Assembly (NCBI GenBank): GCA_036010965.1
Contig: DASCMO010000133.1
Location: forward strand, 1-35,465
Origin: GCA-2686265 sp036010965
GTDB taxonomy: Bacteria > Planctomycetota > UBA1135 > GCA-002686595
Direction of reading: 5' to 3'
Length of the DNA: 35,465 nt
Shown here: one piece after another, positions 7,526-15,006 of the stretch
How the letters are laid out: every line of letters begins with the position of its first letter
Position numbering within the stretch: position 1 is the first letter of the stretch
Notes under the pieces: model-generated
Databases searched by the model: none
The model's input: only the letters and a program-made list of their open reading frames with translations
What the model was told of the DNA's origin: nothing
Made by a program: the position numbers and the translations under genes

Positions 7526-9327
7526 GCGGTGATAGCGCGGCGCGCGAGGCGGGCGTGATCGCTCTCTTGGACGAGCTGGTCCAGAATCAGATCGCCGCCG
7601 GTGAGGTCATCGAGCGGCCCGCGTCGGTCGTCAAGGAGCTGGTGGAGAACGCTGTGGACGCGGGTGCGCGCCGGGTGCGCGTCGATCTCGAGGAGGGCGG
7701 CATGCGCCTGGTGCGCGTGAGCGATGACGGCGGCGGGATGGTCCCGGCCGACCTCGCGCGCGCCTTCGAGCCGCACGCTACCAGCAAGCTGCGCGACGTC
7801 GCCGACCTGGACCACATTGCCAGCCTCGGGTTCCGCGGCGAGGCCCTGGCGTCGATCGGCTCGGTCGCGCGCTGCGCGATCTTCTCGCGCGTCCCTGGCG
7901 AAGAGCTCGGCTGGCGCGTGGAGAACGAGGGCGGCCGGTTGACGACTCCCGTGCAGGCCGGTGGCCCCCTGGGGACGAGTGTGGAGGCGCGCGATCTGTT
8001 CTTCAACACGCCGGCGCGGCGGCGCTTCTTGAAGCGTCCCTCGACGGAGCTCGCGCGCTGCGTGGATATCCTCCAGCGCGCGGCCCTGGGGCAGCTGGGG
8101 ATCGGCTTCGTCCTGACCCACGACGGCGCGCGGGTGCTCGACATCGAGGCCGACATGGACCTGCGCGCTCGCGTCCGGCGCGCCTTCGGGGCCGACTTGG
8201 CGGGTTCTCTCGAGGAGCTCGACGCCCACGACGGATCGACACACCTGACCGGCCTGGTCGCGCCCCCGCGCTTCGCCCGGCGCGACACCTCGCGCCAGAT
8301 GTGGTTCTTGAACGGTCGTTCTCTGCGCGACCGCATCCTCCTGCGCTGTTTGAAGGACGCCTACCGCGGCCTCGTGCTCGACGGGCGTCAGCCCGTGGCG
8401 TTCCTGCACCTCGCGCTGGATCCCGGAGCGGTCGACGTCAACGTGCACCCCGCCAAGGCCGAGGTGCGCTTTCGCGATCAGCGCCGGCTGTTCGGCTTCC
8501 TGGTCAACGCCCTGCGGGAGGCGGCCGGCCGCACGGACATGGCGACCCCCGGGGCCTCGATGCTCGGGGCGGCTCTGCGTGGGGGTGCGCTCGATCCCGG
8601 CCAGGGAGCCATCGCCGATCCCGGACCTCTGGCGCGCGGACCGCGCGCGTCCGAGCCGTTCGTCGTGCGCGAGGTGGCGGGGGCGCCGCCCATCGAGGAC
8701 CTTTCCGCCGCCGCGGGCGCCAGCGCGCCCACCCTTGTCGAGCCCGCCGAGGACCTGGCCGGGCCCTACCTGACGATCGCCCGAACCTACGTGGCGCGGG
8801 TGGTGCCCGACGGCTTCGAGATCGTCGATCAGCACGCCTTGCACGAACGCGTGACCTACGAGGAGCTGCTGCGCGAGGTGCGAGCGGGCGCTGTCGAGGT
8901 ACAGCGCTACCTGGTGCCCGAGCTGGTCGAGCTGACGGCTGGCGAGGTGGAGCTGCTGGTGCGCCACGCGGAAGCTCTGGGGAGAATCGGGATTCAGCTC
9001 GAAGCTTTTGGTGCGACGACCGTGGCCGTCGGCGGTCTGCCCGCCCGTCTGCGGCGGCCGGACCCCGCGGACCTCGTGCGCGTGGCTCTCGGCGTGCTCG
9101 AGACGCAGGGCGAGGCGCCGGCCGCAGAGGACCTCCTTGAAGGCGTGCTGCACAGCAGCGCCTGCCGCTCCTCGGCCATGGCCGGTGACGACCTGGACCC
9201 GGCGGAGATCCGCTCCCTGCTGGAGCGCGCGCGGGCCTTCGACGGCGCCAGCACCTGTCCCCACGGTCGCCCCACGCGCGTGCGCTTCACCCTCGCCGAC
9301 CTCGAACGCGCCTTCGGGCGACGCTAG
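7522..9327 (+). CDS. mutL: DNA mismatch repair protein MutL (endonuclease type)
   Basis: 601 residues. MutL links mismatch recognition by MutS to strand incision. N-terminal GHKL ATPase motifs: KELVENAVDAGA with Glu39 and Asn43, DDGGGM (68-73), HATSKL (85-90) and GFRGEALASIGS (103-114). The transducer segment has NTPARRRFLKRP and VDVNVHPAKAEVRF. The C-terminal domain keeps the metal-binding endonuclease motif DQHALHERVTYE from residue 436 (DQHA-x2-E-x4-E), SACRSSAM, and CPHGRP from about 579. It should therefore nick DNA itself, unlike the E. coli protein that relies on MutH. The start is the ATG overlapping holA; 41 open codons upstream have no family match. It converges on the minus-strand gene at 9360 with only 32 bases between stops. 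Confidence 0.95.
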   Translation: MSGDSAAREAGVIALLDELVQNQIAAGEVIERPASVVKELVENAVDAGARRVRVDLEEGGMRLVRVSDDGGGMVPADLARAFEPHATSKLRDVADLDHIASLGFRGEALASIGSVARCAIFSRVPGEELGWRVENEGGRLTTPVQAGGPLGTSVEARDLFFNTPARRRFLKRPSTELARCVDILQRAALGQLGIGFVLTHDGARVLDIEADMDLRARVRRAFGADLAGSLEELDAHDGSTHLTGLVAPPRFARRDTSRQMWFLNGRSLRDRILLRCLKDAYRGLVLDGRQPVAFLHLALDPGAVDVNVHPAKAEVRFRDQRRLFGFLVNALREAAGRTDMATPGASMLGAALRGGALDPGQGAIADPGPLARGPRASEPFVVREVAGAPPIEDLSAAAGASAPTLVEPAEDLAGPYLTIARTYVARVVPDGFEIVDQHALHERVTYEELLREVRAGAVEVQRYLVPELVELTAGEVELLVRHAEALGRIGIQLEAFGATTVAVGGLPARLRRPDPADLVRVALGVLETQGEAPAAEDLLEGVLHSSACRSSAMAGDDLDPAEIRSLLERARAFDGASTCPHGRPTRVRFTLADLERAFGRR

Positions 9328-9359
9328 CTCCCCAGCAGCTGACTTCGCAGTTCGCCTGG

Positions 9360-10370
9360 TCAGCCGCCGTCAGCGGCCGGTGTGGGCGCCGTTGAGGCGG
9401 GGCGAAAGTCGGCCGGGGTGAGGGGGGCGCGCAGGTCGAGGCCCTCGTCGTCCACCCACAACTGGAGGCGCGGGACGCTCTGGAAGCGCCTCGGGCGCGC
9501 CGCGGGGTCGGCGCCAAAGATCAGGATCTCGCGCGGGACCTGGAACCCGTCGCGTTCGAAGTGCCCGCGCAACTGCAAGAGCAGGGTCGTGCGTTCGATG
9601 TGTCGCGGGCCGTCGTCGCGCTGGACTATGGCGAACTCGATGCGCCCGGTGAGCGGGTCGCTCCCGATCAGGGCGCGGTAGAGAGGGGCGCGGTTCGCAG
9701 CGGAGGTGGGGGCGCGGTCGAGGGTCAGGCGCAGGTCTGGGCTGCGCAAGGCGAGCCACGAGAGGTCCGCGCCACGGCCGGCGAACCCATCGGGCAGCTC
9801 GGCAGGCGGGCCGTCCAGGAGTGAGAGACCTGCGATGCGCACCGAACGTGGATCGGTCAGGGCGATGAAGTTGCGCGCGACGGCCACGGTCTCCTCGATC
9901 TGACGGATGTCCTCGGCGCCACCCCGGCCTAGCAGGCGCAGCTCGCTATCGCCGTCGAGCAGCCAGTCGCCACGGTCTCCACGCAGGTGCCCGCGGCCGG
10001 TCTCGCGCACCTCGGAGCGCAGGTAGCTCGGGCTCAGAAAGCGGATGCGCGTGTCCACGTCGTGCGGCTCGTCACCGCGCGAGCGGAGGTGGAACGAGAC
10101 GTCGAAGGCGCTGATGGGCTCGGGGGCCAGGGTCGCCTCGCAGAGCACCGCCCAGGCCGCGCGCGCCTCAGGCGTCGCGTCGCTGGGCAGCACGCCCGGG
10201 CGCAGCTCGCCGTCGTCGACCTGCGGCGCGTCCTGCGTCACGGGCGATTCGCCCGCGTCACCGCCCTGCTGTCCGCCGGCGCCGTAGACCAGGCCGCAGG
10301 CGAGGAGCGCGAGCGCCGACGTGGTCGCCGTCGCGCGAGCGCGCCGCAGTACATCGCCGGGGCAGTTCAT
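9360..10370 (-). CDS. Exported protein of unknown function
   Basis: 336 residues from the ATG at 10370. The N-terminus has basic residues (9-12) and a hydrophobic stretch (18-31). LLAC with Cys25 could be a lipobox, or the protein may be cut after VYGAGG. A low-complexity segment rich in Gly, Gln, Asp and Pro follows (about 32-60). The rest alternates short beta-type stretches (FDVSFHLRSRG, TLLLQLRGHF, RLQLWVDDEGLDLRAPL), a look shared with LolA/LppX-type lipid-binding barrels, but no diagnostic motif is seen and I do not assign a function. A GTG at 10418 is in frame and would add 16 residues before the signal, making it less likely. It is divergent from miaA and convergent with mutL. Confidence 0.7.
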   Translation of the reverse strand: MNCPGDVLRRARATATTSALALLACGLVYGAGGQQGGDAGESPVTQDAPQVDDGELRPGVLPSDATPEARAAWAVLCEATLAPEPISAFDVSFHLRSRGDEPHDVDTRIRFLSPSYLRSEVRETGRGHLRGDRGDWLLDGDSELRLLGRGGAEDIRQIEETVAVARNFIALTDPRSVRIAGLSLLDGPPAELPDGFAGRGADLSWLALRSPDLRLTLDRAPTSAANRAPLYRALIGSDPLTGRIEFAIVQRDDGPRHIERTTLLLQLRGHFERDGFQVPREILIFGADPAARPRRFQSVPRLQLWVDDEGLDLRAPLTPADFRPASTAPTPAADGG

Positions 10371-10423
10371 GTTGAAGAGCGTACGGTGGGCCTTTCGGCG
10401 CCGCCAGTCCGGCTGCACAATCC

Positions 10424-10439
10424 CCGGCGGGCCCGCCGG
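10424..10439. promoter_or_regulatory. 16-bp perfect palindrome between divergent genes
   Basis: CCGGCGGGCCCGCCGG is its own reverse complement and ends 8 bases before the miaA ATG in a 77-base divergent gap. It could be an operator or simply a product of high GC. The same gap shows no Shine-Dalgarno for miaA. Confidence 0.4.
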
Positions 10440-10447
10440 CCCGTTTC

Positions 10448-11407
10448 ATGGAACCCGCGCCTTCCGATCCCGACGACGTCCTGGACCGCACCGAGCTCTG
10501 CTGCCTGGTGGGTCCGACTGCTTGCGGCAAGAGCGACCTGGCCCTGCCCGTCGCCGAGCGCGCGGGGGCGGAGATCGTCTCCCTCGATTCGATGCTCGTC
10601 TACCGCGGCATGGACATCGGCACCGCCAAGCCCGATGCCGTCATGCGCGGGCGCGTGCCGCACCACCTGCTGGACCTGGTGGACCCCGACCAGCCCTACG
10701 ACGTGCAGCGCTACCTGGCCGACGTGCGCGTCGTGCTCGAGGACGCCGAGCGGCGCGCGGTGCGCACGCTCTTCGTGGGGGGGACGGCGCTCTACCTGAA
10801 GGCGCTTGTCTACGGCCTGTTCCCCGGCCCTCCCGCGGACCTGGACCTGCGCGCGCGGGTCGAGGGCGAGGTGCGCGAGGAAGGCGTCGCCGCCGCCCAC
10901 CGGCGGCTGGAACGGATCGACCCCACGGCCGCCGAGCGCATCCACGCCAACGACACGCGGCGCGTGGTGCGCGCCCTGGAGGTCCACGCTCAGACCGGTC
11001 GGCCGCTCTCGGAGTGGCAGCGGGAATGGGGCTGGGGGGAAGGGGACGACGCCTCCGGACGGGCGCGACGCCTGGTCGGCGTGCGCCTCGAGGGCGACGA
11101 GCTGGAAGCGCGCATCGCACGGCGCACCGAGGCGATGCTCGCCGCTGGCTGGGCCGCGGAGGCGGCGGCGGTGCGCGGCGCGGGCGGCTTCGGACCCTCG
11201 GCGGTCGCGGCCCTGGGCTACGAAGATGTCCTTGAGTTGCACGACGGGAAGATCGGCCTGGAGGAGTGCGCCGCACGCATCGTCCTGCGCACCCGTCAGT
11301 TCGCCCGCCGCCAGCGCACCTGGTACCGCAAGTTCCCCGAGATCCGCTGGGTCGGAGGGGAGGCGGTTGACGAGGCGCTGGAGGCCTTCGGGTGGTCGCC
11401 GACCTAG
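10448..11407 (+). CDS. miaA: tRNA dimethylallyltransferase
   Basis: 319 residues. MiaA adds a dimethylallyl group to N6 of A37 in tRNAs reading UNN codons. The P-loop is GPTACGKS (22-29). DSMLVYRGMDIGTAKP (47-62), HHLLDLVDPDQPYDV, GGTALYLKAL, the HANDTRRVVRALEV segment and the C-terminal RTRQFARRQRTWYRKF are all characteristic. The start is the first ATG; the usual MiaA N-terminus is shorter, so about ten residues precede the expected core start. MnmE, the other tRNA-modification enzyme here, is 6 kb away and not in the same operon. Confidence 0.95.
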   Translation: MEPAPSDPDDVLDRTELCCLVGPTACGKSDLALPVAERAGAEIVSLDSMLVYRGMDIGTAKPDAVMRGRVPHHLLDLVDPDQPYDVQRYLADVRVVLEDAERRAVRTLFVGGTALYLKALVYGLFPGPPADLDLRARVEGEVREEGVAAAHRRLERIDPTAAERIHANDTRRVVRALEVHAQTGRPLSEWQREWGWGEGDDASGRARRLVGVRLEGDELEARIARRTEAMLAAGWAAEAAAVRGAGGFGPSAVAALGYEDVLELHDGKIGLEECAARIVLRTRQFARRQRTWYRKFPEIRWVGGEAVDEALEAFGWSPT

Positions 11408-11532
11408 AGCAGACGTCTGCAACCGCAGCGCTTCTGGTCTGCTGAGCATGCCCTGTGGGCCAAGGCTAGCGACCAGCCCCCAAGGCACGCAGCGAGGTCC
11501 GCGGATGCGGAAACCCGGCCCGGACATGATGC

Positions 11533-11554
11533 GGGCCCGGACGTGGCCGGGCCC
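11533..11554. terminator. Strong hairpin between convergent genes
   Basis: GGGCCCGG and CCGGGCCC form an 8-bp perfect stem with a 6-base loop, 28 bases past the stop of the minus-strand lipoprotein and 126 bases past miaA. There is no T-run on either side. It may act as a bidirectional terminator for both genes. The rest of the 11408-11581 gap shows nothing recognisable. Confidence 0.45.
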
Positions 11555-11581
11555 GATCGCGGCTGAGTCGCGTGGCGAGGG

Positions 11582-12121
11582 TCAGCGTTCGCGCCAGGAA
11601 GCCTGGGCCTGATCGGACTCGCAGCAGGCCACGTTCAGGAAGCTGACCGTCAACTCCCGCAGGGGACCGAGGGTAATCCCCAGGCCGGCGACGAACTCGT
11701 CCGTGCCGCCCTCGTCGAGGGTGCCGAGGATCGAGTCCACCGGGATGGGCAGGAAGCCGGCGCCCGAAGCGAGGAAGATGCCACCGAAGACCAGGGCCTC
11801 GAGGTGGAAGTACTGCAGCGGCATGGGCAGCGGGCTGTGGTTCGGACGCTCGCTGTCCCAGTTCGGATCCTCGTCCTGGAACGGGTTTGCGGGGTTCCAG
11901 TTCAAGAGGTAGCGCTTCATCAGCTGGTTGATGTGCTGCTTGTTCTCCCACTGGTAGTCCAGGTAGGTGCCGTCCACGTCCGGCTCGTAGCCGAGGAAGA
12001 CGCGGCTCACGCGCGGGGGGATGGATTCGGCGTTCCAGTGGTCCCAGTCCCGGCTGGGGCTCGTGGTGCAGGCGCCGAGCAGAAGGCCCGCGAGGGCGGC
12101 GAGGAGGGAGAGCTGCTTCAT
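11582..12121 (-). CDS. Small lipoprotein of unknown function
   Basis: 179 residues. The signal (2-17) ends with the lipobox LGAC, Cys18, followed by TTSPS, so it should be a lipid-anchored envelope protein. The first half is rich in Trp, Tyr, Asn and Asp (for example LDYQWENKQHINQLMKRY). A hydrophobic Gly-rich segment (GGIFLASGAGFLPIPVDSILG) follows at about 112-132. The phrase RYLLNWNPANPFQDEDP is distinctive, but I do not recognise the family. It stands alone on the minus strand, divergent from nadD across a 262-base gap. Confidence 0.75.
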   Translation of the reverse strand: MKQLSLLAALAGLLLGACTTSPSRDWDHWNAESIPPRVSRVFLGYEPDVDGTYLDYQWENKQHINQLMKRYLLNWNPANPFQDEDPNWDSERPNHSPLPMPLQYFHLEALVFGGIFLASGAGFLPIPVDSILGTLDEGGTDEFVAGLGITLGPLRELTVSFLNVACCESDQAQASWRER

Positions 12122-12383
12122 GAGGGGATGATCGTGTCCTGGACGACGGTCCGGGCGGGGCTGGAGGCCGCCCGCGGCCGCGGGCGGGTCAGGAGAGGAT
12201 TGCGCAACAGTCTAGTGGGGGTACCCTCGGGCGGTCAATGGCGCCCGAACTCGACTTCAGAGCCGATCCCCGGCGTGCCCTTCCCGGGCGTGCCGATGTC
12301 CCAAGCCCGAGGGTGGGCCGCTGGGGTCCTGTGCGCTCCCTCACTACCCCTCCCAGGGCGGGGGTTACGCCCGATCACGGACC
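12122..12383. promoter_or_regulatory. Divergent intergenic region with a 20-bp palindrome
   Basis: This 262-base gap must hold promoters for the minus-strand lipoprotein and for nadD. Positions 12168-12187 are a perfect 20-bp palindrome (left arm CCGCCCGCGG), 47 bases upstream of the lipoprotein start. Two direct copies of GGCGTGCC lie at 12272-12279 and 12287-12294, 15 bases apart. No convincing -35/-10 pair or Shine-Dalgarno was seen. Confidence 0.5.
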
Positions 12384-13037
12384 TTGAGCGGGGACTCGGT
12401 GGAGAGGCGGCCCCCGCGCTTGGGGCTCCTGGGCGGGTCCTTCGATCCGGTCCACGAAGGGCATCTACACGCCGCCCGCGCCGCGCGGGACGGCTTCGAC
12501 CTCGAGGGCGTGGTCTTCGTCCCCGCCGCCCGGCCGCCTCACAAGCCCGGTCGCGCCCTGGCTCCCGCCCAGCACCGCCTGGCGATGCTGGAGCTGGCCC
12601 TGGCGGGGGAGCCGTCCTTCACGATCGATCCGCGCGAGCTCTCGCGCCCCGGGCCCTCCTTCACCATCGATACGGTGCGCGAGTTCGAGCAGCAGGCCGG
12701 CGGGCCGGACGCCGTGGACCTCTACCTGGTTCTGGGCAGCGACAACCTGAAGGGCCTGGCCTCCTGGCGCGCGGTCGGCGATCTCCTGGCGTGCGTCCAG
12801 CCGATCGTGATCCAGCGCGGCGCTGACGCCGCGCTCCTGCTGGAAGAGCTGCGGGGGGAGCTGGACGCCGAGCTCGTGGGGCGCCTCGAGCGCGGCCTGC
12901 TCGACCTGCCGCCGATGGAGGTGGCCGCCACAGAGCTGCGGCCGCGCCTGGCCCGCGGCGAGGACCCCGGACCCCTGCTCGGTGCGGGGGTCTTCGACTA
13001 CGTGAGAGCCCACGGTCTGTACGCGGAGGCGCGGTGA
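12384..13037 (+). CDS. nadD: Nicotinate-nucleotide adenylyltransferase
   Basis: 217 residues. NadD joins nicotinate mononucleotide and ATP to make deamido-NAD. The nucleotidyltransferase signature GGSFDPVHEGH is at 17-27. VVFVPAARPPHK, PSFTIDTVREF and the LGSDNLKGLASW segment are family hallmarks. The start is uncertain: TTG at 12384 has no ribosome-binding site, while a GTG at 12399 (five residues shorter) has GGGGA four bases before it. Both keep all motifs. The gene overlaps the following glycosyltransferase by GTGA. No rsfS or obg gene, which often neighbour nadD, is present here. Confidence 0.92.
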   Translation: MSGDSVERRPPRLGLLGGSFDPVHEGHLHAARAARDGFDLEGVVFVPAARPPHKPGRALAPAQHRLAMLELALAGEPSFTIDPRELSRPGPSFTIDTVREFEQQAGGPDAVDLYLVLGSDNLKGLASWRAVGDLLACVQPIVIQRGADAALLLEELRGELDAELVGRLERGLLDLPPMEVAATELRPRLARGEDPGPLLGAGVFDYVRAHGLYAEAR

Positions 13038-14047
13038 ACCCGAGCGCGGCATGGCTGCTGGGAGCCGTCGTCGCTGTCCTTGCCAGCGTGCTCCTGGCCG
13101 CCCTTGCCCGGCGCTTCGGCCTGGGGGACGCGCCCGACGCGCGGACCAGCGCCCGCAAGCGGCAGGCGACGGCGGTTCCCTTCGTCGGCGGCAGCGCCCT
13201 GCTCGTGGCCTGGATCGTCCAGGCGAGTTGCGCGCCCGCGGCCTGGTCTCTCTCCCTGCCCGTCGGCTCACTCGCCGAGTCGGTCAGCGCCGCAACGGGC
13301 ACCGAACGGTGGGGGCCCTGGGCGGCCCTGGCCGCGGCCTTCGCCGTCGGCCTGGTGGACGACCTGCGCCCGGCGGGCCTGGCGCCCTTGCCCAAGCTCT
13401 GCGCCCAGGCCCTGGCGGGCGCGATCCTGGCGACGGCCATCATGGACTCCGGGAGCGTGGAGTGTGACTGCGGCGCCCTGGTGGCCAACGGCGGCGAGCC
13501 CCTGGGTCTGAACCTTGCCGGCGCGGGGGCGTTCGCGCTCTGGACTGCGGCGGCGATGGCGGCCATGAACCTGTTGAACACCTTCGACAACGCCGACGGC
13601 GCCGCCGGCGGGCTGGGCCTCGTGGGCCTGGTCGCGGGGGCACCCCTGGCCGCGGGCGCCCTGGCGGGTTTCCTGCCCTTCAACCTCTGGCTCCGGCGGC
13701 GAGGCGACCCGAGGGCCTACCTGGGCGACTCCGGCAGTCACCTGCTCGGGATGATGCTGCTGCTCACCCCTGCCGCCTGGCCGCTGTTCCTCCTGCCCCT
13801 GCTCGACCTGGCGCGGGTAGCTGCGGTCCGCCTGCGCGAGGGTCGGCCGATCTGGAGCGCTGATCGCCTGCACCTCGCCCACCGCCTCCAGGCCGCGGGG
13901 CTCGCCCCGACCGCGGTCGTCGCGGTGCTTGTGGGTATCGCGCTGCCCGCGCTCCTGGTGCCGGGATGGTTGGGGGCGCTGTGGGTCGCGGTGCTCTTCG
14001 CGGCTTGCCTGCGCCTGACCCCCGCGGGCGGTGCGGCGGGTTCGTAG
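13034..14047 (+). CDS. MraY/WecA-type glycosyl-1-phosphate transferase
   Basis: 337 residues, polytopic (about ten hydrophobic segments). This family moves a sugar-1-phosphate from a UDP-sugar to a polyprenyl phosphate at the inner membrane, starting glycan synthesis. Conserved points: VDD (108-110), NTFDNADG (182-189, matching the NxxNxxDG loop), GDSGSHLLG (231-239, the GDxGS motif), and DRLHLAHRL (277-285, the C-terminal His motif of WecA/TagO-like enzymes). The HxxHRL form fits WecA/TagO rather than MraY, so O-antigen, teichoic-like or exopolysaccharide initiation is more likely than peptidoglycan. The GTG start overlaps the nadD stop. Confidence 0.85.
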   Translation: MNPSAAWLLGAVVAVLASVLLAALARRFGLGDAPDARTSARKRQATAVPFVGGSALLVAWIVQASCAPAAWSLSLPVGSLAESVSAATGTERWGPWAALAAAFAVGLVDDLRPAGLAPLPKLCAQALAGAILATAIMDSGSVECDCGALVANGGEPLGLNLAGAGAFALWTAAAMAAMNLLNTFDNADGAAGGLGLVGLVAGAPLAAGALAGFLPFNLWLRRRGDPRAYLGDSGSHLLGMMLLLTPAAWPLFLLPLLDLARVAAVRLREGRPIWSADRLHLAHRLQAAGLAPTAVVAVLVGIALPALLVPGWLGALWVAVLFAACLRLTPAGGAAGS

Positions 14048-14154
14048 CGCGGGACGGGTGCGAGACCTTGCTCCCGCCACGAGTCGGGACGATAATCCTC
14101 GGCCCGAGTTTCAGAGTGCCCAGCGCCGCGAACAGAGCTCCTCGACCGATCCGC

Positions 14155-14970
14155 GTGGAATACCCCCTGACCGCCATCATCTCCGATCTGCACGGCAACG
14201 TGCCCGCCCTCGAGCCCGCGATTCAAGACGCGCGCGAACGCGGCGCCCGGCGCTTTGTGTGCCTCGGGGACGTCGTGGGTTACGGCGCCCGGCCCCGGAC
14301 CTGCCTGGACATCGTGATGAAGATCTGCGTGCCGGGGGCGCGGGAATGGAAGGATGACGGACCCCTCGAGGACGGCCTGTGCCTGCGCGGGAATCACGAG
14401 GACGCCCTGCTCAACTCGGCCGAGGACTTCAATCCCAAGGCGCGCGCCGCCATCGACTGGACGCGCGACGAGATCAACCGCGCCGAGCCGCGCGACCGCT
14501 CCCATGCCTACTGGGACTTCCTGAGCGAGCTGATGCCCAAGGAGTGCGACGAAGTGGCCATGTTCGCCCACGGCAGCCCGCGCGAGCCCGTGCGCGAGTA
14601 CCTGCTACCGCGCGACATGGTCGACCGCGAGAAGATGCAGGCCAATTTCGACCTGATGGAGCGAGACGTTTGCTTCGTCGGTCACAGCCACGTGCCCGCG
14701 GTCTACTATGAGGACCAGCGCTTCTATCAGCCCACCGGAACCGAGGGCCCCTACGACCTGGGGCTCGGGCAGGGAAACCGGGCGATCGTGAACGTGGGCT
14801 CTGTGGGCCAGCCGCGCGACGCCGACCCGCGCCTCTCTTACGCCCTCTTCGACGGGCAGAGCCTCTGGTTCGTGCGCATCGAATACGACCACGAGCGCGC
14901 CGCGGAGGAAATTCGCGCCGTTCCCGAGCTACCCGACTACCTGGCCGACCGCCTGGCCGTGGGGCGCTAG
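14155..14970 (+). CDS. Metallophosphoesterase (YfcE/MJ0912-like)
   Basis: 271 residues from GTG 14155. Calcineurin-like phosphoesterase motifs in order: DLHGN (11-15), GDVVGYG (38-44), GNHE (79-82), AHG (138-140), GHSH (176-179), then NVGSVGQPRD (213-222), typical of small bacterial phosphodiesterases with two metal ions. The substrate is unknown. Start choice: the motif-bearing part begins at residue 6 if GTG 14155 is used. An in-frame GTG at 14116 would add 13 residues, and longer versions run into the glycosyltransferase gene. None has a clear ribosome-binding site. An insertion around residues 50-75 carries a charged stretch. The next gene, yidC, begins 36 bases after its stop. Confidence 0.85.
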   Translation: MEYPLTAIISDLHGNVPALEPAIQDARERGARRFVCLGDVVGYGARPRTCLDIVMKICVPGAREWKDDGPLEDGLCLRGNHEDALLNSAEDFNPKARAAIDWTRDEINRAEPRDRSHAYWDFLSELMPKECDEVAMFAHGSPREPVREYLLPRDMVDREKMQANFDLMERDVCFVGHSHVPAVYYEDQRFYQPTGTEGPYDLGLGQGNRAIVNVGSVGQPRDADPRLSYALFDGQSLWFVRIEYDHERAAEEIRAVPELPDYLADRLAVGR

Positions 14971-15006
14971 GTACTTCCCAGGCGCTTACCGAAGGCAGAA
15001 GATTCC

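Noticed and set aside
9338..9364. GCTGAC and GTCAGC pair between mutL and the convergent gene
   Set aside because: Only 6 bp with a 15-base loop, partly inside the other gene's stop codon; too weak to call a terminator.
13966..14154. Longer N-terminus for the metallophosphoesterase
   Set aside because: It would overlap the glycosyltransferase gene and encodes Arg/Gly/Pro-rich sequence with no family match ahead of the DLHGN motif.
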